From NCBI RefSeq assembly GCF_900199375.1, contig NZ_LT900217.1, forward strand, positions 1,798,001 to 1,862,000: a DNA stretch of 64,000 bases. Direction: 5' to 3'. The notes under the pieces were generated by a model that saw only the letters and a list, made by a program, of their open reading frames with translations, searched no databases and was not told the DNA's origin. A program made the translations under genes and the position numbers. Source of the DNA: Gordonibacter urolithinfaciens. Lineage in GTDB: Bacteria; Actinomycetota; Coriobacteriia; Coriobacteriales; Eggerthellaceae. This document shows positions 8,073-17,966 of this stretch, piece after piece; positions within the stretch are counted from its first letter, which is position 1; every line of letters starts with the position of its first letter.

Positions 8073-10901
8073 ATGATCAGCGCATTCGAGAGCATGGTTC
8101 GCCGATACCCGCAGCGGACGTGCTTCACGTACGTCGACGAGGCGGGTCAGGAGGCGCCGTATTCGTACCGCGAGGTGCGCATGCTCGCGGCTGCCCTCGC
8201 CCGCTACCTGCAGTCGAAGGGCGTGCAGCGCGGCGGTTGCATCGCGGTCGACCTGCCGAACTGCCCCCTGTACGTGATGCTGGTCCTGGCAGCCGCCTAC
8301 GGCAGCTTCACCATCGTGACCGTGAACAACCGGCTGGCCCCGGGCGAGAAGCTGGCCCGCCTGTTGGAGCTGGAGCGCTGCCTGGGTGAACGCGTGGCGT
8401 TCCGTGTGGACGAAGAGAACGCGGCGGGCCTGTTCGACCACGCAGCCGCCCTGCTCGCGGGCGAGGAGCGCTCCGATCCAGCCGCCGTCCGCCCTGCGCG
8501 TCCGAGCTTCACGGCGCGGACCTCGGCCGCCACGGCGGCGCCGCGCTCCACGCGCGGCCTGGGCCGGGCGACTTCCAACCGTGCGGCGCGCCGGCGGCGC
8601 GACGAGACGCAGCGGCAGGACGCGCTCGAGGAGATCATCCACTTCGCCGAGCGCTCTGCCCACGTGTTCGACGCGAAGGCGCGGGCGCTCATCATGTTCA
8701 CCTCGGGCACGACCGGCAAGCCGAAGGCCGTGCCGCTGGCCTGGTGCCAGGTGTGCCGCGCCGCCGAGGCTTCGAACGCCGCCCTCAACAGCCCCGGCGT
8801 GGGCATGTGGCAGGCGGCGCTGCCGCTGTACCACATCGGCGGCTTCCAAGTGGTCGTGCGCAGCCTGCTGGGGCAGGTGCCCTTCATCCTCTACCGCCGC
8901 TTCGACGCCAAGCGTCTGCTGGCCGATGCGGCGCGCTCCCACGTCACCCACGTGTCGGTGGTGGACAAGATGCTGCAGGACCTGCTGAACGAGGACGAGG
9001 CGGACACGCTGAAGGGCTACCGGTGCATTCTGCTGGGCGGCGCTGCGTCGAACCCGCATACGCTTGGTCGCGCCACCGCGGCCGGTGCTCGCGTATACGC
9101 GAGCTATGGCATGACGGAAACGTCCAGCCAGATTGCCCATGCGCAGGTCACGCCTTCGTTCGACGGGGGGTTGCGGCTGCTGCCGGGCTACGAGGCGCGC
9201 ATCGTCGACCCCGACGCGCAGGGCTTCGGCCGCCTGGCGGTCAAGGGCCCCGGCGTGTTCGAGGGCTACCTCAACGCGCGGGCGGCGCACACGGTGGACG
9301 GGTTCTTCCTCACGGGTGACACGGCGGCGCTGGCGGCCGGACGGCTGTACGTGAAGGAGCGCACCACCGATATGTTCGTGTCGGGCGGCGAGAACGTCTA
9401 CCCGGCCGAGATCCGCGACAAGCTCGTGCGCGTGCCCGGCGTCGCCGAAGCCTACGTGTTCGGCGCGCCCGACGCCGTCTGGGGCCGCCGTCCCATCGCG
9501 TTCGTGGAGCGCGAGCGTCCCGCCGCCCCGCAGCGCACGGAGCCGGTTGCGCCGCAGCAGTTCGCCGCCACCGTGCGGGCCAGCCTGAGCACGCGTCTGT
9601 CGAAGCTCTACCAGCCGCGCTGCCTCTTCGTGCTCGACGAGTTCCCCCGCACCGGCATCGGCAAGATCGACCGTGCGGCGCTCCAGGCACGCTACGAGCA
9701 GCGCATCGAGGTGGTGCGCGTGACGCTGCACCGCATTCGCCTGCCGTTCCTGCAGCCGTTTAAGACGGCGAAGGGCGTTCTGCGCGACCGCGAGTCCGTC
9801 ATAGTGGAGGTGGAGGATCATGCCGGGCGCACGGGCCTGGGAGAATGCGTGGCGTTCCCCACGGACTGGTACCTGCCCGAGACGCTCGACCAGGACGTGC
9901 GCGTGCTCAAGGAGGTGCTGGCCCCCCTGGTGCTGAACGAGGCGTACCTGCATCCCTCCGAGGCCAGCGCGTCGTTCGCCGCCTGCGCGGAGGCGGCCGC
10001 GTTCCCGCTGGCGCAAGGTGCGCTCGAGCCGGCGCTGTGGGATCTGTACGGCAAGATCGTCGGCAAGCCGCTGTGGCAGCTGATCGGCGGCGCAGTGCCC
10101 CACGGGGGAGCTGCGGCGGGCCAGGCGTCTGTGCCGGCGGGCGCCGTGGTGGGCATGGGGGCGGCTGCCGACACGGTGGCTGCGGTGCGCCGTTGCGTCG
10201 AGGCGGGCTATCGCCGGGTGAAGCTGAAGGTTGCCCCCGGGGGCTCGCTGTCGTCCGTGCAGGCGGTGCGCGAAGCGTATCCCCGGCTCATGATCACGCT
10301 GGATGCGAACCAGAGCTTCGCGGAGCACGACCTGGAGGAGCTGCGCGCCCTCGACGCGTGCGGCCCTGCCTGGATCGAGGAGCCGCTCGACCCGCACCGC
10401 CTTCCCGGCGTCGGGCCGACCGACCTGTTCGACCGGCTGGCGCGCCTGCAGCGCAGCCTGCATACGCCCATCTGCCTGGACGAGTCCATCGCCCGCCCGG
10501 CCGATCTGGCGCGGGCGTTGCAGCATCCTGAACTGGGATGCTATGCGCTCAAGATTGCCAAGATGGGCGGCGTGCAGCCCGCGCTCGACTTCCTGCGGCT
10601 GGCGCAGGTGCGCGGCCTTGGCGTGTGGATGGGCGGCATGTACGACACCGGCGTGTCCAAGCGCTTGCACGCCGCGTTCGAAACGCTGCCCGGCATCGAC
10701 GCGCCCGGTGACGTCGGCGCCACTGCACGCTACTTTGCCGTGGATGTCACCGATCCGCCGTACACGGCCGAGCGCGGCCGGGTGACGCTCAACCGCACCG
10801 GCCATCCGAACGGCCTGGGCTGCGACCTCAACCGCTCCTCCTTGGCCGACGTTCTCGTGGACCGCACGGTCATCGAGCGGCAGCGCCGTCCCCTTCGTTA
10901 A
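8073..10901 (+). CDS. menE-menC: Fused o-succinylbenzoate-CoA ligase / o-succinylbenzoate synthase
   Basis: One 942-residue reading frame carries two menaquinone enzymes. Residues 1 to about 545 are MenE, an acyl-adenylate ligase: MFTSGTTGKPKAVPL near 210, YASYGMTETSS, FFLTGDTA, and the C-terminal GIGKIDR lysine. Residues about 548-942 are MenC, an enolase-superfamily dehydratase: LPFLQPFKTAKG, the lysine pair in RVKLKV, and the metal ligands in TLDANQ, WIEEPLD and CLDES. The two are normally separate proteins. The ligase half also contains a charged, low-complexity insert around residues 130-190. There is no stop or frame change at the junction. Confidence 0.93.
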   Translation: MISAFESMVRRYPQRTCFTYVDEAGQEAPYSYREVRMLAAALARYLQSKGVQRGGCIAVDLPNCPLYVMLVLAAAYGSFTIVTVNNRLAPGEKLARLLELERCLGERVAFRVDEENAAGLFDHAAALLAGEERSDPAAVRPARPSFTARTSAATAAPRSTRGLGRATSNRAARRRRDETQRQDALEEIIHFAERSAHVFDAKARALIMFTSGTTGKPKAVPLAWCQVCRAAEASNAALNSPGVGMWQAALPLYHIGGFQVVVRSLLGQVPFILYRRFDAKRLLADAARSHVTHVSVVDKMLQDLLNEDEADTLKGYRCILLGGAASNPHTLGRATAAGARVYASYGMTETSSQIAHAQVTPSFDGGLRLLPGYEARIVDPDAQGFGRLAVKGPGVFEGYLNARAAHTVDGFFLTGDTAALAAGRLYVKERTTDMFVSGGENVYPAEIRDKLVRVPGVAEAYVFGAPDAVWGRRPIAFVERERPAAPQRTEPVAPQQFAATVRASLSTRLSKLYQPRCLFVLDEFPRTGIGKIDRAALQARYEQRIEVVRVTLHRIRLPFLQPFKTAKGVLRDRESVIVEVEDHAGRTGLGECVAFPTDWYLPETLDQDVRVLKEVLAPLVLNEAYLHPSEASASFAACAEAAAFPLAQGALEPALWDLYGKIVGKPLWQLIGGAVPHGGAAAGQASVPAGAVVGMGAAADTVAAVRRCVEAGYRRVKLKVAPGGSLSSVQAVREAYPRLMITLDANQSFAEHDLEELRALDACGPAWIEEPLDPHRLPGVGPTDLFDRLARLQRSLHTPICLDESIARPADLARALQHPELGCYALKIAKMGGVQPALDFLRLAQVRGLGVWMGGMYDTGVSKRLHAAFETLPGIDAPGDVGATARYFAVDVTDPPYTAERGRVTLNRTGHPNGLGCDLNRSSLADVLVDRTVIERQRRPLR

Positions 10902-10990
10902 CGGCATTCAAAATAATGCATAACGCTCTGACGTAATGCAGGGCGGTGGAGTATCATGATGCGGTCAACCCGACGAGGAACGGTGGTCCC

Positions 10991-12511
10991 ATGAGCGCTT
11001 CCGCATCGCACCAATCCGCATCGACGATCGAGGCCGCCTCGGCGGTCGTGCCAGCTGCATCTGCCGACATCCCCCGCCCGCAGGGAGGCCTCGGCATCTT
11101 CCGGCTCGTCACCACCGTCATCACGCTCATCTTGGGCGGCGGTGTGTTCTCGCTGGCGGGCGACCAGGCGGCTAACGGCGCCAGCGGCGCGGCAATCCTC
11201 ACGGCGTGGGGCATCTCGGCGGTGGGCGTACTGTGCCTCGTGCTGACGTTCTTCGCGCTCTCGCGCATCAAGCCGCAGCTCAAGGGCGGCATTTACAGCT
11301 ACGCAAGCGCCGGTTTCGGCGATTTCCTCGGTTTCAACAGCGCGTGGGGCTATTGGATCAGCGCGCTTCTCTGCACGGTGAGCTTCTCGGCGCTCTTGTT
11401 CGGCGCGCTGTCGTACTTCTTCCCCATTTTCGGGGAGGGCAACAACCTGGCGTCCATCGTCGGCGCGAGTTGCCTCATCTGGTTCTACGTGTTCCTCGTG
11501 TCGCGCGGCATCAAGGAAGTCACCGGCGTGAACGCCGTCATCACCATTTCCAAGGTCGTGCCCATCTTCGTGGCCATCACGGCCATCATCTTCCTGCAGA
11601 AGTTCGACCTGGGCATCTTCATGGCGAACCTTGCGACGGGAGCCGATCCCAGCCTGCCGTTCTGGGAGCAGGTGAGCGGCACCATGATGGTGACCATCTG
11701 GGTGTTCGTGGGCATCGAGGGTGCGGTGGCCATCTCCGGGCGCGCGAAGAAGGAGCGCGACGTGGGCAAGGCCACCATCATCGCGTTCGTGTGCGTGCTG
11801 ACCATCTACCTGCTGGTAAGCGTTTTGAGCATGGGGGTCATGCCGTTGTCCGACCTGGCGTTGCTGGAGAACCCGGCGCTCGCGGGCGTCATGGAGGTGG
11901 CCGTGGGGCAGTGGGGCGCCGTCCTCATCAACTGCGGCGTGGTGCTGTCGCTCGTGGGCGCCATGCTGGGTTACACCGTGCTCTCGAGCGAATCGCCCTA
12001 CGAGGCGGCCGAGCAGGGCGTGTTCATCAAGGCGTTCGCCAAGACGAACAAGAAGGGCGCCCCTATCGTCACGCTCGTGGTCACGAACATCATCATCGAG
12101 GCGTTCCTCGTGATCATGCTGTTCTCGGACAGCACGTACCAGTTCTTCTACACCATATCCGCCGGCATGATCCTGCTGCCGTACCTGCTGTCGGCAGCGT
12201 ACTTCGCCAAGCTCACGTTCACGGAGCCGCAGGCATTCAAGGGCAAGGTGGGCGGCAGCCTGGTGTTCTGGCGCATCTTCGGCATCGTGGGCGTTATCTA
12301 CAGCTTCTTCCTGGCGTTCGCGAGCGGCGCGGTAGGGCTCACCATCATGTCGCTTCTGTACGCGCCGGGCATCCTCATGTACATCAAGGGGAAGAAGGAG
12401 CGGGGCGAGCCGTACCTGCGCAGCACGCTGGACAAGGTGGTGGTGTTCATCATCCTGGCCGCCGCTGTGGCATCCATCGTCCTGGTAGTCACCGGCCAAG
12501 TCGTGCTGTAG
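10991..12511 (+). CDS. APC-family amino acid antiporter (arginine/ornithine type)
   Basis: This 506-residue integral membrane protein has about 12-13 hydrophobic helices and the APC signature at its first helix (LVTTVITLILGGGVFSLAGD). Segments such as GGIYSYASAGFGDFLGFNSAWGYW and the TMMVTIWVFVGIEGAV helix resemble the basic amino acid/polyamine antiporter group (ArcD2/YdgI-like), so arginine-ornithine exchange is a reasonable guess. The first 30 residues are a Ser/Ala-rich cytoplasmic tail. The ATG at 10991 has GAGGAA upstream; the longer frame starting at 10946 lacks one. Confidence 0.85.
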   Translation: MSASASHQSASTIEAASAVVPAASADIPRPQGGLGIFRLVTTVITLILGGGVFSLAGDQAANGASGAAILTAWGISAVGVLCLVLTFFALSRIKPQLKGGIYSYASAGFGDFLGFNSAWGYWISALLCTVSFSALLFGALSYFFPIFGEGNNLASIVGASCLIWFYVFLVSRGIKEVTGVNAVITISKVVPIFVAITAIIFLQKFDLGIFMANLATGADPSLPFWEQVSGTMMVTIWVFVGIEGAVAISGRAKKERDVGKATIIAFVCVLTIYLLVSVLSMGVMPLSDLALLENPALAGVMEVAVGQWGAVLINCGVVLSLVGAMLGYTVLSSESPYEAAEQGVFIKAFAKTNKKGAPIVTLVVTNIIIEAFLVIMLFSDSTYQFFYTISAGMILLPYLLSAAYFAKLTFTEPQAFKGKVGGSLVFWRIFGIVGVIYSFFLAFASGAVGLTIMSLLYAPGILMYIKGKKERGEPYLRSTLDKVVVFIILAAAVASIVLVVTGQVVL

Positions 12512-12757
12512 GGCCGGAACGAGCGCGGTGCGCGGCTTTGCAGCCTACCGGTTGAAACTTTGCCGTTCGCATCGTACCAGCTGCTTGCCGCGCCCGCACT
12601 CCGTCCGCTTCCGTATCGCTTTCCGGCTGCTCGGGCAAATGACCCGTTCCCAACTGCGGGCGTGTCCTTTACACTGTCCAGCAGAGGTTTCGCCCGTGCG
12701 CGCGGGGGTGCGCACGGCGGCTCGGGAGACGGAGAAAGCGGACGACGGAGGCGGCAC

Positions 12758-13336
12758 GTGGAGCAGTTGGAGGAGCGCATCAGGCGCGACGGGGTGGTGA
12801 AGTCGGAGGGCGTCCTGAAGGTGGACAGCTTCCTGAACCACCAGTTGGACATCGAGCTGTTCGACGCCATGGGGGCCGAGTTCAAGCGCCTGTTCGCCGA
12901 TGCGCCCGTCACGAAGATCCTCACGATAGAGGCGTCGGGCATCGGCATTGCCTGCGTGGCAGCGCGGCACTTCGGCGTGCCCGTGGTGTTCGCGAAGAAG
13001 GCGCAGTCCATCAACCTGGACGGCGACATGCACACCACGCGCATCCAGTCGTTCACGCACGGGCGCGTCTACGACGTCATCGTGTCGAAGAAGTTCCTGG
13101 GGCCGGACGACCACGTGCTCATCATCGACGACTTCCTGGCGAACGGCTGCGCGCTCAACGGGCTCATCGAGCTGGTGGACGAGGCGGGCGCCACGGTGGA
13201 GGGCATCGGCATCGCCATCGAGAAGGGCTTCCAGCCCGGCGGCGACGGCCTGCGCGAGCGCGGCTACCGCTTGGAGTCGCTCGCCATCGTGGACGCCATG
13301 GACCCGGCGACCGGTGAGATCGAGTTCCGCCGATGA
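12758..13336 (+). CDS. xpt: Xanthine phosphoribosyltransferase
   Basis: Xpt converts xanthine and PRPP to XMP in purine salvage. The 192-residue protein is of normal length and contains [11 protein letters not shown], the [12 protein letters not shown] segment, and the PRPP-binding loop [16 protein letters not shown]. The start is GTG at 12758 with GGAG seven bases upstream; the upstream in-frame extension is not family-like. Its stop overlaps the permease start by four bases, giving a coupled xpt-pbuX unit. I searched the leader for the conserved purine-riboswitch core and did not find it. Confidence 0.94.
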   Translation: MEQLEERIRRDGVVKSEGVLKVDSFLNHQLDIELFDAMGAEFKRLFADAPVTKILTIEASGIGIACVAARHFGVPVVFAKKAQSINLDGDMHTTRIQSFTHGRVYDVIVSKKFLGPDDHVLIIDDFLANGCALNGLIELVDEAGATVEGIGIAIEKGFQPGGDGLRERGYRLESLAIVDAMDPATGEIEFRR

Positions 13337-14838
13337 AGCCGTTCGCAACCGAGGAGCTGTTCAAGCTCGACGGCGACATCCCGCTTTTGCGCGCCGTGCC
13401 CTACGGCGTGCAGCACATCCTGGCCATGTTCGTGGCCAACCTCGCGCCCATCGTCATCGTGGCGGGCGCAGCAGGCCTCGGCACCGACCAGACGGGTTCG
13501 CTCATCCAGAGCGCCATGCTCATCGCCGGCATCGGCACGCTCATCCAGCTGTTCCCTCTGGGGCGCATCGGCTCGGGGCTGCCCATCGTCATGGGCATCA
13601 GCTTCACGTTCGTTACCGTGCTCTGCGGCATCGTGGCCACGTACGGTTACAGCACGGCCATCGGTGCCATCATGGTGGGCGGTATCATCGAGGGCGTGCT
13701 GGGCCTGTTTGCGAAGTATTGGCGGCGCATCATCTCGCCCATCGTGGCGGCCGTGGTGGTAACGTCCATCGGGTTCTCGCTGCTGGGCGTGGGTGCCACG
13801 TCGTTCGGCGGTGGCAGCGGCGTGCCGGACTTCGGGTCGCCGCAGAACCTGGCGTTGGGCACCGTCTCCCTCGTGTCGTGCCTGGTGTTCCAAGTGCTGG
13901 CGAAGGGGAAGGCCAAGCAGCTATCCGTGCTGTTCGGCCTGGTGATAGGGTATGTGGTGGCGCTGTTCATGGGGGCGGTGGACTTCAGCGGGTTCGCGGG
14001 CATGCAGTTGTTCGCGCTGCCCCAGCTCATGCCGTTCACCCCGGAGTTCAACCTGGGCGCCATCGTGTCGGTCACGCTCATCTTCCTCGTGTCGGCCACC
14101 GAGACCATCGGCGACACATCGGCCTTGACGATGGTGGGCCTGAACCGCGAGGTGAAGGAGAAGGAGCTTACCGGCTCCATCGCGTGCGACGGCTTCGTGA
14201 GCTCGCTGTCGGCGTGTTTCGGCTGCCTGCCCATCACGTCATTCTCGCAGAACGTGGGCCTGGTGGCCATGACGAAGGTGGTGAACCGGCGCGCCATCGC
14301 CACCGGCGCCGTCATCATGGTGCTGGCCGCGTTCCTGCCGGTGATCAGCGTGGTGTTCTCGTCTCTGCCCGAGGCGGTGCTGGGCGGCTGCACCATCATG
14401 ATGTTCGGCAACATCATCGTGAGCGGCTTCCAGATGATCGCGCGTGCCGGCTTCACGCAGCGCAACATCACCATCGCCGCGTTGTCGCTGGCCGTGGGGA
14501 TCGGCTTCACGCAAGCGTCGGCGCTGTTCGCGGTGTTCCCCGAGATCGTGCAGAGCGTGTTCGCGCAGAACTGCGTGGCCGTGGTGTTTCTGGTGGCCGT
14601 GGTGGCGAACCTCGTGCTGCCGCGGGACGCGCAGGCGGCGGATGAGGCGGATGCGATGGATGTCGCGGCGGGCGAGCGCGGTGATGCGGCGGAGGGCTCT
14701 CCAGTTGTGGCGGCTGCTCCAGCGGGCGGGCCGACAGGTGCGCTCACGCCCTCGGCCGCACCGGCAACGGCTCCCGACCGGGTTCCAACCCCTTCTTCCG
14801 CGCCTGATACAGAGGAGGGCGACTTGGCGCCCGCGTAA
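13333..14838 (+). CDS. pbuX: Xanthine/uracil permease (NCS2 family)
   Basis: This 501-residue nucleobase:cation symporter has the expected NCS2 features: [18 protein letters not shown] at the N-terminus, [12 protein letters not shown] in the middle and the [14 protein letters not shown] signature. The coupled xpt gene suggests xanthine as substrate. After the last helix there is a tail of about 65 residues rich in Ala/Pro/Gly/Asp that is not part of the family core. The ATG lies in the ATGA that also ends xpt. Confidence 0.92.
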   Translation: MKPFATEELFKLDGDIPLLRAVPYGVQHILAMFVANLAPIVIVAGAAGLGTDQTGSLIQSAMLIAGIGTLIQLFPLGRIGSGLPIVMGISFTFVTVLCGIVATYGYSTAIGAIMVGGIIEGVLGLFAKYWRRIISPIVAAVVVTSIGFSLLGVGATSFGGGSGVPDFGSPQNLALGTVSLVSCLVFQVLAKGKAKQLSVLFGLVIGYVVALFMGAVDFSGFAGMQLFALPQLMPFTPEFNLGAIVSVTLIFLVSATETIGDTSALTMVGLNREVKEKELTGSIACDGFVSSLSACFGCLPITSFSQNVGLVAMTKVVNRRAIATGAVIMVLAAFLPVISVVFSSLPEAVLGGCTIMMFGNIIVSGFQMIARAGFTQRNITIAALSLAVGIGFTQASALFAVFPEIVQSVFAQNCVAVVFLVAVVANLVLPRDAQAADEADAMDVAAGERGDAAEGSPVVAAAPAGGPTGALTPSAAPATAPDRVPTPSSAPDTEEGDLAPA

Positions 14839-14894
14839 CCTGCGTTCAGGGCGGCTGCCTGCGCCGAGTCGTCCGCTAACCCATGGCCGCCCGC

Positions 14895-14993
14895 CTAGCG
14901 GATCTTCTCCAGCCGGGGCGTCTGCAGCGCCACGTAGACGAACAGGCCTCCCATAGCGGCCAGCGTTGCCAAAGTGACGAGGACTCTCTTCAT
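14895..14993 (-). CDS. 32-residue single-pass membrane peptide
   Basis: The peptide starts MKRVLVTLATLAAMGGLFVY and ends in ALQTPRLEKIR. That is a short basic start, one hydrophobic helix of about 20 residues and a basic C-terminus. GAAGGAG lies eight bases before the ATG, a strong ribosome site that argues for translation. It is convergent with pbuX and divergent from the CNNM-type transporter. I do not recognise the family; a small regulatory or stress membrane peptide is possible. Confidence 0.6.
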   Translation of the reverse strand: MKRVLVTLATLAAMGGLFVYVALQTPRLEKIR

Positions 14994-15287
14994 GCCATGC
15001 TCCTTCTCGTAAGGGCCATCTTCGCCTCCCACGATACCGGCCCCACCTTGCGGCAACCTTGCACATGCCTGTGCTTTCGCTTACGTTCTCGTCATGTTGG
15101 CGGACGGGCCGTCCGTGAGAACGTTGCAGGACAGTGTCAACTTCTGTATAGAGTGTAGTTTTTCCCTGCGACGGGCGTGGGGGATGGTACAAATTACGAG
15201 GACAGTCAAAAATCTGCTGTTCGAGCATGCGGTTAGGCAAGCCGCACCCAGCAGACATTGAAAACCGAACTAAGGAGACCTGCTTTA

Positions 15288-16619
15288 ATGCCTGTTGCGT
15301 TAAGCCTTTTTCTTGTCCTTTTCTTCCTGCTCATGAACGCTTTCTTCGTCGCCGCCGAGTTCTCGCTCGTGCGCGTGCGCAAATCCCAAGTGGAAATCCT
15401 CGTCGACGAGGGCCGCTCCGGCGCCAAGTACACCAAGCTCGTGGCCGACAACGTAAACGCGTACCTTTCCGCTTGCCAGCTAGGAATCACGCTGGCCTCG
15501 CTCGCCCTTGGCTGGCTGGGCGAGCCTGCCGTCTCCCAGCTTATCGAGGGCCCGCTGCTGGCGATCGGCCTGCCCGAGGCGGCCATCCACGGCATCGCCA
15601 TCGCCGTCGGCTTCATCGTCATCACCGCGTTGCACATCGTAGTGGGCGAGCTGATACCGAAGTCTTTGGCCATCTTCTCCACCGAACGCTACGCCCTGTT
15701 CACGGCCACGCCGCTCGTGTGGTTCTACCGCATCACGTACCCTATCATGTGGCTGTTCAACAGCATCACGAACGGCGTCATGAAGCTGCTCGGCCATGAC
15801 ATTGCCAACGAGCACGAGGTGTACACCGACGAGGAGATCAAACTGCTCATCGACGAGAGCACCGAGAGCGGCCTCATCGACCCCGAGCAGAACGAGTACG
15901 TGGACAACATCTTCGACCTGGGCGACAAGGACGCCGAGGCTATCATGACGCCGCGTACCAACGTCATCTGCCTCGACCTCGAGGATTCGCTCGAGGAGAA
16001 CCTGGCGCTCATCATGCAGTACAAGTACACGCGCTATCCCGTGTGCCGCGGCAACAAGGACCGCATCGTCGGCTTCGTGCACGTGAAGGACCTCTACACG
16101 CTGCCGCCCGACAGCACGATGGAAGACCTGCGCATCCGCACGATCCAGGCCGTTCCCGAGGGTATTCCCATCGCGAAGCTGCTGCAGATACTGCAGGCGA
16201 AGCACACGAAGATAGCCGTGGTCATCGACGAGCACGGCGGCACGTCGGGCATCGTCACCATGAGCGACATCATGGAGCAGATCGTCGGCCGCATCGACGA
16301 CGAGTACGCGCACGGCGGCTCGGACGCCGCGGTGCGCCTCGACGACGGCAGCTACCTCGTGGACGGCGCCATGGCCATCGACGAGGTGGAGGAGCTCATT
16401 GGCTTCGAGCCCGAGGAGGCCTCCGAATGCGAGACGACAGGGGGCCTGCTGCTGTCGCTGTTCGACCGCATCCCCGAAGAGGGCGATTCCGTGACCATCG
16501 AGCATGACGGCCTCAAGGCCACGTTCACCGTGGTGGACATGGACCGTCACCGCATCGACAAGGTGCGCGTAGTGTTGGAGCAAAAGCCCGAGGTCGAAGG
16601 TTCGGAAAAGGACCGCTAA
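15288..16619 (+). CDS. CNNM/CorC-HlyC family transporter (TlyC-like)
   Basis: This 443-residue membrane protein has an N-terminal DUF21/CNNM transmembrane domain (NAFFVAAEFSLVRVRKSQVE at the first helix), then paired CBS domains (MTPRTNVICLDLEDS onward, about residues 215-340, including HVKDLYTLP and VVIDEHGGTSGIVT) and a C-terminal CorC_HlyC domain. Relatives are implicated in Mg2+/Co2+ efflux; the haemolysin name is historical. AAGGAGA precedes the ATG at 15288. The stop codon overlaps the stop of the convergent amidohydrolase. Confidence 0.92.
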   Translation: MPVALSLFLVLFFLLMNAFFVAAEFSLVRVRKSQVEILVDEGRSGAKYTKLVADNVNAYLSACQLGITLASLALGWLGEPAVSQLIEGPLLAIGLPEAAIHGIAIAVGFIVITALHIVVGELIPKSLAIFSTERYALFTATPLVWFYRITYPIMWLFNSITNGVMKLLGHDIANEHEVYTDEEIKLLIDESTESGLIDPEQNEYVDNIFDLGDKDAEAIMTPRTNVICLDLEDSLEENLALIMQYKYTRYPVCRGNKDRIVGFVHVKDLYTLPPDSTMEDLRIRTIQAVPEGIPIAKLLQILQAKHTKIAVVIDEHGGTSGIVTMSDIMEQIVGRIDDEYAHGGSDAAVRLDDGSYLVDGAMAIDEVEELIGFEPEEASECETTGGLLLSLFDRIPEEGDSVTIEHDGLKATFTVVDMDRHRIDKVRVVLEQKPEVEGSEKDR

Positions 16620-17404
16620 ACCCTCACGCCCGTGAATCGCTCGGCGTTCTTCCAGAGCATTTTCTCCAAGTCTCCGTCGGAGAAGCCGAGCGACGTGAAC
16701 GTGTCGTACTCGTGCGCCGGGTCCCACATGGGGAAGTCCGAGCCGAACATCACGCGGTCGGCGCCCCACAGGTTCACGAGCTCGCGGGTGCGCCGGTTGC
16801 CGAGGAAGGCCATAGAGCTGGACACGTCGATGAACACGTTCTCGTCGTGCAGCACGTCGTAGCCGATCTCGGGGACGGACCAGCCGCCGAAGTGGGCGGC
16901 GTCCACCACGAGGTCGGGGAACGTGTGCAGGATGTTCTTGAGCCGGCGCGGATGCGAGAAGTCCGTGCGGTAGTCGCCCGTGTGCACGATGAGCGGCAGG
17001 CGTCCTGCGATCATCTCGTAGATGCTCATGAGGCGCGGGTCGTCCATGTTCACCTTCTGGGTGTCGGGATGCAGCTTCATGCCGCGCAGGCCCAGGCCGA
17101 CGGCGCGCTCTATCTCCACCTCGGGGTCCTCGAGGTCCTGGTGCATGGCCATGAAGCCGATGAGCTCGGGGTGGAGGCGGCACTGCTCGGCGATGAAGTC
17201 GTTGATGCTGGCCACGGCGCTGGGCTTGGTGGCCACCGAGTGCACGACGAAGTGCGTGAGGGGCGCCCGATCCTTTGCGGCCAGCAGGTGCGATGCCGTG
17301 CCCTGCCCGTACATGTCCACGAGATAGAACTCGCCCACGGCGCCGACCGCCCGCTCGGCGATCTTCTCGGGATAGATATGGGCGTGCACGTCGATGGCGG
17401 TCAT
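16616..17404 (-). CDS. Amidohydrolase-2 family metal-dependent hydrolase
   Basis: This 262-residue TIM-barrel protein of the amidohydrolase-related (ACMSD-like) family may hydrolyse or decarboxylate a small carboxylate. Metal-site features are the N-terminal DVHAHIYP, the GMKLHPD lysine/histidine segment, IVHTGDYR, and the C-terminal MFGSDFPMW aspartate. The ATG at 17404 has AAGGAG upstream, whereas a much longer in-frame extension has no family similarity. The substrate cannot be told. It ends four bases inside the convergent CNNM gene. Confidence 0.88.
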   Translation of the reverse strand: MTAIDVHAHIYPEKIAERAVGAVGEFYLVDMYGQGTASHLLAAKDRAPLTHFVVHSVATKPSAVASINDFIAEQCRLHPELIGFMAMHQDLEDPEVEIERAVGLGLRGMKLHPDTQKVNMDDPRLMSIYEMIAGRLPLIVHTGDYRTDFSHPRRLKNILHTFPDLVVDAAHFGGWSVPEIGYDVLHDENVFIDVSSSMAFLGNRRTRELVNLWGADRVMFGSDFPMWDPAHEYDTFTSLGFSDGDLEKMLWKNAERFTGVRV

Positions 17405-17545
17405 GGCTGGGCTCCTTGCTCGCTTGGGTAGGCGGCTCGTCACGAACCGCGCGTATGGTTTCGCTGTCGATTGTACTGCATCCCCGCAGCGCCCGCGCCA
17501 ATCAGTCTGGCCGAACCGCTGGGCTTCGCAATGAAATCCGCTTAG

Positions 17546-17824
17546 GGAAGCACTGATTAACGCAACGATACTCTTCTTGATTGCGCTAGGCTTACAGCGT
17601 CCGCACACGACCCTTTTAACATGACTGATTAAGTCATGGACGAAATCAGAGGCTATGGCATGCTCGAACGAGTTTTTGCCGGCACGAAACCGAGAAACCC
17701 CTGGTGGCGAAAAGCCGCCCCCGGAGTTCGCCGTTGAAATCATGCCACAGCCTCCGATTTCGTCCTGCCCCTTCTGCTGTCTCTTCTGCCGGACGCTTGG
17801 GAAGCGCAATTAATCAGCGTTTCC
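17546..17824. mobile_element. MITE-like element, 279 bp, with TTAG target duplication
   Basis: The left end GGAAGCACTGATTAA and the inverted right end GGAAACGCTGATTAA match at 13 of 15 positions, and TTAG lies directly outside both ends (17542-17545 and 17825-17828). Inside is a second long inverted repeat (17638-17662 with 17741-17765, 23 of 25 positions). No transposase is encoded. The element occupies half of the 562-bp gap between the amidohydrolase and the tRNA; the remainder shows nothing else definite. Confidence 0.75.
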
Positions 17825-17966
17825 TTAGCTGAGTTCACTCCTTGATTTGCGTGTATTCTGTGGAGGTAAAGATAAGGCTTGCCCTCTGTATGAAACATGA
17901 GTAATATTCAATCTTGCCGCTTTTCCTGTTTGCAGTATACCGGACAGGAGGGGCAGGCGCCAACGT

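Noticed and set aside
1827-10901. Complete menaquinone pathway in this window
   Set aside because: No menA prenyltransferase, DHNA-CoA thioesterase or menG/ubiE methyltransferase is seen, so the last steps must be encoded elsewhere.
7887-10907. 1006-codon open frame on the minus strand opposite menE-menC
   Set aside because: It is the antisense shadow of a long GC-rich gene: composition is His/Arg/Ala-rich, no domain is recognisable, and the plus-strand protein has full MenE and MenC motifs.
12512-12757. Possible purine riboswitch before xpt-pbuX
   Set aside because: The conserved junction sequences of the purine aptamer (TATA-flanked loops and the GGTTTGGGA-like core) are not present.
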